A DNA stretch of 19,295 bases from JTS-RE37 sp041744575. GTDB taxonomy: Bacteria > Bacteroidota > Bacteroidia > Flavobacteriales > Flavobacteriaceae. The translations under genes and the position numbers were made by a program. Where the stretch lies: positions 1-19,295 of the forward strand of contig JBGTKP010000034.1 of assembly GCA_041744575.1 (NCBI GenBank). The letters are read 5' to 3'. The notes beneath the pieces were generated by a model. The model searched no databases and was not told the origin of the DNA. It saw only the letters and a program-made list of their open reading frames with translations. Of this stretch, positions 7,478 through 15,500 are shown piece after piece (positions within the stretch are counted from its first letter, which is position 1; every line of letters begins with the position of its first letter).

Positions 7478-7486
7478 TCTCGTGAT

Positions 7487-8179
7487 TTAAACCGGTTCGT
7501 TAAGCAGGTCAAGGAATTCTACGGCATTGGCCTCCATTTTGTGGATCACCTTGTCCGTACGGTTCACAATATGGTTGTATCCCATATACGCGATGATACC
7601 CACGACCAGACCTGCCACCGTGGTGGTCATGGCTGTATAGATCCCTGATGCCAGATCCCCCATTTCTGCCTGCCCTCCGCTACTGGCCATCTGGTGAAAG
7701 GCCAGGATCATCCCGATAACCGTACCAAGGAAGCCAATCATTGGAGCGGCTCCTGCCACTGTTGCCAGAACACTGACATTCTTTTCCAGCTTGTATACCT
7801 CGAGGGTTCCAGCATTTTCGATGGCCGTATTGATATCATCAAGGGGCTTCCCTATCCGCGAAACTCCTTTCTCTATCAATCTGGCCACAGGGGAATCTGT
7901 CTGCGCACATAATATTTTCGCCGGCTCAAGTTTGCCGTTCATTACATGGTCGCGGATCTGATTCATAAAATTCTTATCAATCTGAGAGGCTGCCTTAATG
8001 GCAAGCAATCTCTCAAAATAAATATAAAGCGCGACGGCTAGCATGGCAAAAAGCACCGAAATAATAATGATGCTCCCGGCACCACCGTTAAAAATCAAAT
8101 CGATAACAGATAGGGTTTTTTCCTCTGAGGCGATGTCGCCAATAGCGGCATCTTCAGCAAGATCCTGAAACAAAATCAT
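7487..8179 (-). CDS. exbB: MotA/TolQ/ExbB-family proton channel
   Basis: A 230-residue polytopic membrane protein with three hydrophobic helices: about 35-55, 134-160 and 178-203. The long cytoplasmic stretch between helix 1 and helix 2 is typical of ExbB/TolQ. The conserved signature is in helix 2 (TVAGAAPMIGFLGTVIGMI, about 140-158) and helix 3 (GIYTAMTTTVAGLVVGI, about 179-195), the polar Thr residues lining the proton path. The first ~25 residues are acidic and unusual in length compared with E. coli ExbB. It lies 50 bp downstream of nhaD and 9 bp upstream of exbD. No promoter of the TAnnTTTG type is visible in that 50 bp, so expression from the upstream promoter is likely. Confidence 0.93.
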   Translation of the reverse strand: MILFQDLAEDAAIGDIASEEKTLSVIDLIFNGGAGSIIIISVLFAMLAVALYIYFERLLAIKAASQIDKNFMNQIRDHVMNGKLEPAKILCAQTDSPVARLIEKGVSRIGKPLDDINTAIENAGTLEVYKLEKNVSVLATVAGAAPMIGFLGTVIGMILAFHQMASSGGQAEMGDLASGIYTAMTTTVAGLVVGIIAYMGYNHIVNRTDKVIHKMEANAVEFLDLLNEPV

Positions 8180-8229
8180 AGGTGTTCTCTTATTAAAGTT
8201 GCCTTAATAACGGTATTTTATCGATTTAA

Positions 8230-9603
8230 TTATACGTTTAACACTAAATTTCGGATAAGTACAAAACCGACTGCTCCCCCGATGAATCCTACAAATGCCA
8301 GCCATGCAATGTTTTTGAAATACCAGAAAAAGTCTATTTTTTCCATCCCCATGGCAACCACCCCGGCGGCCGAACCGATGATCAGGATACTGCCCCCCGT
8401 ACCTGCTGAGTAGGCGATAAAATGCCAGACCGGATCATCAATGGGTACAGAGAACATCCCCATACTCGCCGCCACAAGCGGCACGTTATCGATCACCGCA
8501 GATCCCAGTCCAAGGATGAGGACCACCAGATCCGACACATGTTCGCCCATGGATTCAGTGCCGAGCATCGGCATATTGCGATCCAGAGATTCCGCGAAAT
8601 GAAACAACATGCCTAAAGATTCCATAGCGGCTACTGCGAGCAGAATCCCCAGGAAGAAAAGAATGCTGGGCAATTCAATCTTCGACAGGGAATGATGCAC
8701 CGGACTGTGATGCCCTACCGAATCACTGCTGCCTTCCAAATCTGTGGCATTGGTCATGGAAAATTTAAATTTACTATAGATCTCCGCAAAGGTTGCGACT
8801 ACTGCCAGGGAAAGCATCATCCCAACGTAAGGAGGTAAATGGGTGATCGTCTTGAAAAAAGGAACGAAGACGATGGCTCCCAACCCAAGATATAACATCA
8901 CAGGCCCGTATTTTGATTTCGGGGCTTCGTCGTCTGTAGCGTAACCTTCTATTTTTCCTGCAAAGGACTTGTACCTGCTTGCGACAAGAACAGGAAGGAC
9001 AAAACACAAAAGTGATGGGATCAGTACATGTTCAATAAGCTGGAGAGCGCTTACTTTTTTACCAATCCACAACATGGTGGTCGTAACATCGCCTATAGGG
9101 GACCATGCACCTCCTGCATTGGCTGAAATGATAATCATTCCCGCAAACCAAAGTCGCGTCTCCCGCTCCTTAATCACTTTTTGCAGGATGGTGACCAGCA
9201 CAATTGTAGCGGTCAGGTTGTCAATGATGGCAGACAGAATGAACGCAAGAATGGAGAAGAGCCAGAGAAGCTTCCGTTTGCTTTTCGTTTTAATGAAGCC
9301 CTTGATGGTCGCAAAGCCATCGAAGTAATCTATGATCTCCACTATGGTCATCGCGCCTAAAAGAAACACAAGGATTTCCGCGGTCTTTCCCAGGTGATGC
9401 AGCAGAATGTCATCGAGGAGACCGGGTTCCAATTCTTTTAAGTCGGTATTGACCTCAAAAACCGGCATATGCGCCATGGCAATGATCGCCCATAAAATGG
9501 CCATCATTGCAAGAGCAGGGATGAGTTTGTCTACTTTAAGATTGTGCTCCAGGGTGATGGCAAGATACCCCACAACGAATATGAGGATGATAATGGTCTC
9601 CAT
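8230..9603 (-). CDS. nhaD: Na+/H+ antiporter, NhaD type
   Basis: A 457-residue inner-membrane protein with about twelve hydrophobic segments, belonging to the NhaD branch of the ion-transporter superfamily. It exports Na+ (or Li+) in exchange for H+ and is common in marine and alkaline-tolerant bacteria. Two matching half-repeat motifs carry the likely ion-binding residues: SAIIDNLTATIVL (Asp128-Asn129) and SAVIDNVPLVAAS (Asp372-Asn373). A conserved SANAGGAWSPIGDVTTTMLW loop lies at about 160-179. A His-rich loop (SVGHHSPVHH, about 295-304) separates the halves. It sits 15 bp after the dehydrogenase stop, so it is probably in the same transcript. Confidence 0.92.
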   Translation of the reverse strand: METIIILIFVVGYLAITLEHNLKVDKLIPALAMMAILWAIIAMAHMPVFEVNTDLKELEPGLLDDILLHHLGKTAEILVFLLGAMTIVEIIDYFDGFATIKGFIKTKSKRKLLWLFSILAFILSAIIDNLTATIVLVTILQKVIKERETRLWFAGMIIISANAGGAWSPIGDVTTTMLWIGKKVSALQLIEHVLIPSLLCFVLPVLVASRYKSFAGKIEGYATDDEAPKSKYGPVMLYLGLGAIVFVPFFKTITHLPPYVGMMLSLAVVATFAEIYSKFKFSMTNATDLEGSSDSVGHHSPVHHSLSKIELPSILFFLGILLAVAAMESLGMLFHFAESLDRNMPMLGTESMGEHVSDLVVLILGLGSAVIDNVPLVAASMGMFSVPIDDPVWHFIAYSAGTGGSILIIGSAAGVVAMGMEKIDFFWYFKNIAWLAFVGFIGGAVGFVLIRNLVLNV

Positions 9604-9618
9604 AGTCTGATCGATTTA

Positions 9619-10845
9619 TTAAATAAGTTGATTTATTGCAATTTCAAACGCCGTTCTGCTAATATTAGTTTTGGATGGATTGTGATTAAAGATATTGAAA
9701 ATTGCCTTTCTAATGGTATCCGAGGTATCATTAAATATCAAGACATCATCCATGCCCACACGACGTTCCATAAAATAAGCGAAAACCCTGGCCATTCCGC
9801 AATTGGATATAAAATCAGGGATAAGGCTCACACGTTCATCCGTATATTCCATAATGGGTCCGAAAAAGATTTCTTTGTCGGCAAAAGGCACGTTCGCTCC
9901 GCAGGAAATAACTTCCAGGCCTGTTTGGATCATCCTTGCGATCTGATCCCGGGTAACAAGCCGCGATGCCGCACAGGGTACGAATATTTCAGTAGGCACT
10001 TCCCATATCTGCCGGTTGATTTCCTCGAAGGGGATCAATTTATCAGCCATCAGGGAATTCCCTTTCTTATTTTTAAAGAACTCCTTTATTTCGTCATAAC
10101 TGAATCCATCGTCATTAAGCACGCCTCCCGCCCTGTCTATGATCCCCACCACCTTTGCGCCCATCCCCGCAAGGTAAAAGGCGGCGGCAGCACCGACATT
10201 GCCAAAGCCCTGAATCACAGCCCTTTTTCCTACTATGCTCGTGTCATAGATATCATAATAATGTTTTAAGGCCTCTGCCACTCCGAATCCGGTGATCATG
10301 TCGGCCACAGTATACTTCCGGAAGAGATCGGGAGAATAGACCCGACTTTCAAGAACTTTGATGACCCCTAACCGCAGTTGTCCGATCCTGTTGATCTTAT
10401 CAGCCTCGGATGGTTTAAAATGCCCGTTGAACACCCCTTCCTGCGGATGCCAGACGCCTGCATCTTCGGTAATGGGAATGACTTCATGAATTTCATCCAC
10501 ATTGAGGTCGCCGCCTGTACCATAGTAACTTTTAAGGAGAGGTGACACGGCGGCATACCATCTTTCCAGGACCCCCTTTTTCCTCGGATCCCCCGGATCA
10601 AAATTGATTCCCGATTTTGCGCCTCCTATTGGTGGTCCGGACACCGTAAACTTTACCTCCATGGTCTTGGCCAGAGAAAGTACTTCGTTATAATCCAGAC
10701 CCAGCCTCATACGGGTACCTCCTCCCGCCGCACCCCCGCGAAGTGAATTGATCACGGTCCATCCTTCGGCTTCAGACTCCGGATCCTTCCAGTTAAAAAC
10801 GATTTCCGGAGGTTTATTTTCGTAAATTTTAAGCAGTTCTTTCAT
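9619..10845 (-). CDS. Glu/Leu/Phe/Val dehydrogenase family protein
   Basis: A 408-residue NAD(P)-dependent amino-acid dehydrogenase that reversibly deaminates an L-amino acid to the 2-oxo acid plus ammonium. The N-terminal dimerisation/catalytic domain has GPPIGGAKSGI with catalytic Lys77 and GTGGDLNVDE with probable catalytic Asp113. The C-terminal Rossmann fold has IQGFGNVGAAAA (GFGNVG, 213-218), and the second strand ends in Asp237, which favours NAD over NADP. It is shorter than hexameric glutamate dehydrogenase (about 450) and longer than leucine dehydrogenase (about 365). The substrate could be glutamate, leucine or valine, so I give no gene symbol. First gene of the nhaD-exbBD-tonB-folC run; divergent from an acyl-CoA dehydrogenase, which would fit branched-chain amino-acid breakdown. 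Confidence 0.93.
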   Translation of the reverse strand: MKELLKIYENKPPEIVFNWKDPESEAEGWTVINSLRGGAAGGGTRMRLGLDYNEVLSLAKTMEVKFTVSGPPIGGAKSGINFDPGDPRKKGVLERWYAAVSPLLKSYYGTGGDLNVDEIHEVIPITEDAGVWHPQEGVFNGHFKPSEADKINRIGQLRLGVIKVLESRVYSPDLFRKYTVADMITGFGVAEALKHYYDIYDTSIVGKRAVIQGFGNVGAAAAFYLAGMGAKVVGIIDRAGGVLNDDGFSYDEIKEFFKNKKGNSLMADKLIPFEEINRQIWEVPTEIFVPCAASRLVTRDQIARMIQTGLEVISCGANVPFADKEIFFGPIMEYTDERVSLIPDFISNCGMARVFAYFMERRVGMDDVLIFNDTSDTIRKAIFNIFNHNPSKTNISRTAFEIAINQLI

Positions 10846-10945
10846 TCTGTAACCTGAAATTTTGTGACTTCCTTTACCGGCTGTCAGGAAATGAAACAGC
10901 GGCTTGCGGAGGTCATACCACGGCGTTTTACGGACCCATTTCCAG

Positions 10946-10969
10946 GGACTGGTTCAAACGAACCGGTCC
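10946..10969 (-). promoter_or_regulatory. 5'-leader hairpin of the dehydrogenase transcript
   Basis: GGACTGGTTC and GAACCGGTCC pair over all 10 positions (one G-U) around an AAAC loop. It lies 9 bases downstream, in transcription sense, of the TATATTTG box, so it would be at the extreme 5' end of the mRNA. It could stabilise the message or regulate it. Confidence 0.5.
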
Positions 10970-10977
10970 AATGTGGG

Positions 10978-10985
10978 CAAATATA
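10978..10985 (-). promoter_or_regulatory. candidate -7 box (TATATTTG) for the dehydrogenase operon
   Basis: The minus strand reads TATATTTG, an exact TAnnTTTG match, about 130 bp before the dehydrogenase ATG. No clear TTG lies about 20 bp upstream; that position falls in the left arm of an 8 bp inverted repeat (11004-11027), so activation or repression there is plausible. Confidence 0.5.
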
Positions 10986-11003
10986 TACATATTGCCCATT
11001 ATC

Positions 11004-11027
11004 ACAGGAACTATTAATGGTTCCTGT
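11004..11027. promoter_or_regulatory. inverted repeat between divergent promoters (candidate operator)
   Basis: ACAGGAAC and GTTCCTGT form a perfect 8 bp inverted repeat with an 8-base AT-rich centre. It lies where the -33 region of the dehydrogenase promoter is expected and about 34 bp upstream of the acyl-CoA dehydrogenase -33 box. The T-run after the right arm also makes a plus-strand terminator hairpin possible, but nothing coding lies just upstream on that strand. Confidence 0.4.
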
Positions 11028-11060
11028 TTTTAAGACATTCGCAAATCACAAGCCCAAATA

Positions 11061-11091
11061 TTGAAAAGTAGCTATCAGAATCCTATATTTG
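11061..11091 (+). promoter_or_regulatory. Bacteroidota-type promoter of the acyl-CoA dehydrogenase
   Basis: TTG at 11061-11063 and TATATTTG at 11084-11091 are separated by 20 bp, which matches the TTG-N19-21-TAnnTTTG pattern of the Bacteroidota housekeeping sigma factor. The expected start of transcription is near 11097, leaving a leader of about 23 nt before the ATG at 11120. Confidence 0.75.
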
Positions 11092-11119
11092 TACCTTCAT
11101 TTTAAGGATTTCAAAATTG

Positions 11120-12262
11120 ATGGACTTTACCCTTTCAGAGGAGCATTTGATGATCAGGGACGCCGCAAGGAGTTTTGCACAAACAGAATTATTGCCTGGG
11201 GTGATAGAAAGGGACGATGCTCAGAGATTTCCCAAAGAGCAGGTCGAGAAAATGGGCCAACTCGGATTTTTGGGCATGATGGTGGGGCCCGAGTATGGGG
11301 GCAGCGGGCTCGATACGCTTTCCTATGTACTCACAATGGAAGAATTATCAAAGATCGATGCCTCTGCTTCCGTAATAGTTTCCGTGAATAATTCGCTTGT
11401 ATGCTGGGGAATTGAAACTTTTGGTTCTGAAGAACAAAAAGAAAAATACCTTCGTAACCTGGCGACAGGTTCCACCCTGGGCGCCTTTTGCCTCTCGGAA
11501 CCCGAAGCCGGCAGTGATGCCACCTCACAAAAAACAACCGCCACGGACCAGGGGGACCACTATCTTTTAAACGGAACCAAGAACTGGATCACCAATGGTA
11601 ATTCTGCCGGGACCTACCTGGTCATTGCCCAGACAGACAGGGACAAAGCCCACAAAGGGATCAATGCGCTGATCGTTGAGAAGGGAATGAAAGGTTTCGA
11701 AATCGGGCCAAAGGAAAATAAGCTGGGCATCAGGGGCAGCGATACCCACTCCCTCCTTTTTAACGATGTGAAGGTGCCAAAAGAAAACAGGATCGGAGAT
11801 GATGGTTTCGGATTTAAATTCGCGATGAAAACGCTTGCAGGGGGTCGGATAGGAATTGCCGCCCAGGCGCTCGGAATAGCCGGAGGTGCGTTTGAAATCG
11901 CCAGAAAGTATGCTACCCAAAGAAAGGCTTTCGGCACAGAAATAGGCAACCATCAGGCCATTGCTTTTAAACTGGCCGAAATGCACACCAATATCGAGGC
12001 TGCTCGCTACCTGGTCTATAAAGCGGCATGGGACAAGGATACCGGAAAAGACTATGATATTTCCGGGGCCACAGCCAAATTATATGCCTCTAAAGTTGCC
12101 ATGGATACTGCCGTTGAAGCCGTTCAGATTCTCGGGGGTAATGGTTTTGTGAAAGACTACCATGTGGAACGCATGATGCGCGATGCAAAGATCACCCAGA
12201 TCTATGAGGGAACTTCAGAAATTCAGAAGATTGTGATCTCCCGCCATCTCCTGAACAAATAG
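11120..12262 (+). CDS. acyl-CoA dehydrogenase (short/branched-chain type)
   Basis: A 380-residue FAD enzyme that oxidises an acyl-CoA to the trans-2-enoyl-CoA and passes electrons to electron-transfer flavoprotein. All three domains of the family are present. The helical N-terminus runs to about residue 115. The first signature FCLSEPEAGSDA (about 123-134) leads into the middle beta domain, and the C-terminal helical domain contains RKAFGTEIGNHQAI and QILGGNGFVKDYHVERMMRD. The catalytic base is Glu363 in IYEGTSEIQ, the place found in short-chain and isovaleryl/butyryl enzymes. I start at the ATG (MDFTLSEEHL); the preceding TTG codon is unlikely. It has its own strong promoter and is divergent from an amino-acid dehydrogenase, which would suit branched-chain or short-chain acyl-CoA as substrate. 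Confidence 0.95.
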   Translation: MDFTLSEEHLMIRDAARSFAQTELLPGVIERDDAQRFPKEQVEKMGQLGFLGMMVGPEYGGSGLDTLSYVLTMEELSKIDASASVIVSVNNSLVCWGIETFGSEEQKEKYLRNLATGSTLGAFCLSEPEAGSDATSQKTTATDQGDHYLLNGTKNWITNGNSAGTYLVIAQTDRDKAHKGINALIVEKGMKGFEIGPKENKLGIRGSDTHSLLFNDVKVPKENRIGDDGFGFKFAMKTLAGGRIGIAAQALGIAGGAFEIARKYATQRKAFGTEIGNHQAIAFKLAEMHTNIEAARYLVYKAAWDKDTGKDYDISGATAKLYASKVAMDTAVEAVQILGGNGFVKDYHVERMMRDAKITQIYEGTSEIQKIVISRHLLNK

Positions 12263-12265
12263 CCA

Positions 12266-12400
12266 TTAGTTCATCACCCCTAAACCAATGCTCTTACCCA
12301 GGAATTGGCCCCGGCGATATTCCCGCCCACCTTCTCTTCGCCATATCTCAGCCGGTAGTCTGAAACTGACGGGTTGGTCCGTGAAATTCTGATCAGACAT
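12266..12400 (-). CDS. doubtful small ORF (44 codons)
   Basis: An ATG-initiated frame on the minus strand encodes a basic 44-residue peptide (starting MSDQNFTDQP, rich in Arg and Gly) in the gap between the acyl-CoA dehydrogenase and gltB. A neighbouring frame of the same strand (ending at 12280) also reads like natural protein for about 38 codons. This suggests that the stretch may be a frameshifted gene remnant rather than a working gene. The segment is more GC-rich than the AT-rich sequence that follows it. No promoter is visible. Confidence 0.18.
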   Translation of the reverse strand: MSDQNFTDQPVSFRLPAEIWRREGGREYRRGQFLGKSIGLGVMN

Positions 12401-12524
12401 TAGGGATACCATAATAAAAGGCGATATAATCTTAGTAATTGCACAAATTTTAACGTTTTATTCATTTTCTTCCATTTTTTATGGGTAATTGGGAATCTCA
12501 CTACTTAAAATCTATCAATTTTGG

Positions 12525-12532
12525 TATTTTTG
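12525..12532 (+). promoter_or_regulatory. possible -7 box (TATTTTTG) for gltBD
   Basis: TATTTTTG fits TAnnTTTG and lies 17 bp before the gltB ATG. There is no TTG at the normal -33 distance, and the leader would be only about 12 nt, so this is tentative. The whole 12410-12549 region is AT-rich, as promoter regions often are. Confidence 0.3.
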
Positions 12533-12549
12533 AAGAAATATGACAATAT

Positions 12550-15500
12550 ATGGGGTTGATAAAACAGGGCCTGTATCTTCCTGAATTTGAACATGATAAC
12601 TGCGGAGCGGGATTCATCTGCAGTCTAAAGGGGATTACCTCCAATGACATCATTCACAAAGCATTGGAAATACTGGATAAACTGGAGCACAGGGGTGCTG
12701 TGAGTGCCGACGGCAAGACCGGGGATGGTGCGGGCATTCTTATTGATATTCCCCATGATTTCTTTGTAAAAAATTGTGCTTTTGAACTGCCCGAACCCGG
12801 GGCCTATGCCGTTGGGAATATCTTCCTTCCGCAAAAGGAAAACCAGAGGAAATATTGCATTTCCGTATTTGAAAAAAATATTGAAAAACAGGGATTGCAA
12901 CTGCTGGGCTGGAGAAATGTTCCGGTAAACAGAGCCATTGCCGGAAGGATTGCGATGGAAACCGAGCCTTTCGTAAAACAACTCTTCATCGGCAAGTCAA
13001 ATCCGGAACAGACAGATTTCGACTTTAACTTAAAACTCTATATCGCCAGAAAGGTAACTGAACATACGATAATAAATTCCAAACTTTCAACAAGGAAATT
13101 CTTTTATGTCAGCAGTCTTTCCATCAAGATCATCATTTTCAAGGGCCTGCTGATGCCGAATGATATCAAGCTCTACTACAAGGACCTGATGGATCCCGGG
13201 GTGGTGACGAGACTTGCCCTGGTGCACCAGCGGTTTTCAACAAACACGTTCCCCACCTGGGATTTGGCCCAACCTTTCCGGTATATGTGCCACAACGGGG
13301 AAATCAATACCCTCAGGGGCAATGTTTCCAGGATGAGATCACGGGAGGAATTGTTGCAGAGCGACTTATTCGGGGAAGAGATAAAAAATATTCTGCCGAT
13401 CCTCCTTCCGGAAAAATCGGATTCCGCCACTATGGACATGCTTGTGGAATTGCTTTTGATGACCGGGCGTTCCCTGCCTGAGGTCATGATGATCCTCGTG
13501 CCTGAAGCCTGGGAAAAAAATGCGGAAATGTCTGTGGCTAAAAAGGCATTTTATGAATATCATTCCTGTATGATGGAGCCCTGGGACGGGCCTGCTTCCA
13601 TTCCGTTTACGGATGGGAATTACATAGGAGCTGTTCTTGATCGCAATGGTCTGCGGCCTTCAAGGTATTCTGTTACCAAGGATGGTTACGTGATCATGTC
13701 CTCAGAAACAGGGGTGGTATCACTAGCCCCTGAAAACATTGAATTCCATGGCCGGCTGGAGCCGGGGAAAATGTTCCTGGTCAACATGCAGGAGGGTCGT
13801 ATTGTCAATGATGAGGAGATCAAGGAAGAGATCGCGCAACGCTTTCCCTACAAACAGTGGCTCGATAAGAACCTGGTTCATCTACGGGATATTCCCTATA
13901 ATGACTGTCCGTTGTTTTTGAACGAGGCCTCACTTGAAAAGAGAAAGGCCATCTTTGGGTTCACTCTGGAAGATATCAATACCATCATTCTGCCAATGGC
14001 CCAGGATGCCAAAGAACCGATAGGGTCTATGGGTTCAGATACGCCGATCGCCGTCCTTTCCGAACGTCCGCAACTCCTCTATAACTACTTCAAGCAGCTA
14101 TTTGCGCAGGTGACCAACCCACCCCTTGACGGGATACGGGAAGAGTTAATCACCGATATCAGTCTTACCCTGGGCAGTGACCATAATATCTTTGATTTTA
14201 CGGAACTGCACTGCCGAAAATTGAAGATCCAGAACCCGGTAATTTCAAAGGAGGATTTGGACAAGATTAAAAATTACGACAGAAGCCCGGATTATAAAGT
14301 GGTTGCCATCCCCATGCTGTATCCCATCCAAAGGGGTCTCAATGCTCTGGAAGATTCCCTGGAATCCATTCTGCAGCAAGCGGTTAGCGCTATTGATGAA
14401 GGGGCGAATATCATCATCCTGTCGGACAGGAACGTCAGTGAGACCCTGGCCCCCATTCCTGCCCTGCTCGGCTGTGCCTATGTAAACAGTGGCCTTCAGG
14501 GATTGGGTAAGAGATCCAAATTGAGCATCATCATAGAATCTGCAGAACCGAGGGAGGTACACCACTTTGCGCTGCTTTTTGGTTTCGGGGCCAGTGCCAT
14601 CAATCCATACCTGGTGAATGAGATCATTGCTGAACAGATTGAAGAGCATGACATCACCGAATTCAGTTTTGAGGAGGCCATTAAAAATTATAACAAGGCC
14701 ATTGGGAAAGGGGTGCTCAAAGTGATGAATAAGATCGGGATATCCACCCTTAATTCCTACCGTGGTTCGCAATTGTTTGAATGTATCGGCATCAGGAAAA
14801 AGGTGGTCGAAAAATATTTTCCGCATACACCCACCCGGATAGAGGGGATAGGGTTGTATGAGATTGAAAAGGAGGTTGCAAAACGTCATGAAAAAGCTTA
14901 TAACAAACAGCAGGTAGCCGCCAATCTGGATCTTGAGATTGGGGGGGAATACCGATGGCGGCGTGACGGGGAAAAACATATGTTCAACCCCTTATCCATA
15001 GCCACCCTGCAAAAGGCCGTCAGAGCCAATGAGCCTGAAACCTATAAGGAATTTGCGGAGATGGTAAATGAGCAATCCAGAAACCTGATGACCATCAGGG
15101 GGTTGTTTGATTTTTCAAACTATGACCCCATCCCGCTGGAAGAAGTGGAGCCCTGGACGGAAATCGTGAAGCGTTTTAAAACGGGGGCAATGTCCTACGG
15201 GTCCATCAGCAAGGAAGCCCATGAGAATCTCGCCATTGCCATGAACCGCATCGGGGGAAAAAGCAATTCTGGCGAAGGCGGCGAAGACGCCGACCGTTTT
15301 TACAAGAATCAATCTGGGGACTGGCGTAATAGCGCCATTAAACAGGTGGCTTCGGGGCGGTTTGGAGTTACTTCCAATTACCTGACCAATGCCCAGGAGA
15401 TACAGATTAAAATGGCTCAGGGCGCCAAACCCGGGGAGGGAGGGCAACTTCCGGGAGCAAAAGTCAATCCGGCCATTGCAAAGACCAGAAATTCTACGCC

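Noticed and set aside
9544..10269. 241-codon plus-strand ORF
   Set aside because: It is antisense to the amino-acid dehydrogenase and the nhaD start.
11117..11119. TTG start for the acyl-CoA dehydrogenase
   Set aside because: The ATG immediately after it gives the usual family N-terminus.
14245..14979. 244-codon minus-strand ORF
   Set aside because: It is the complement of conserved gltB coding sequence.
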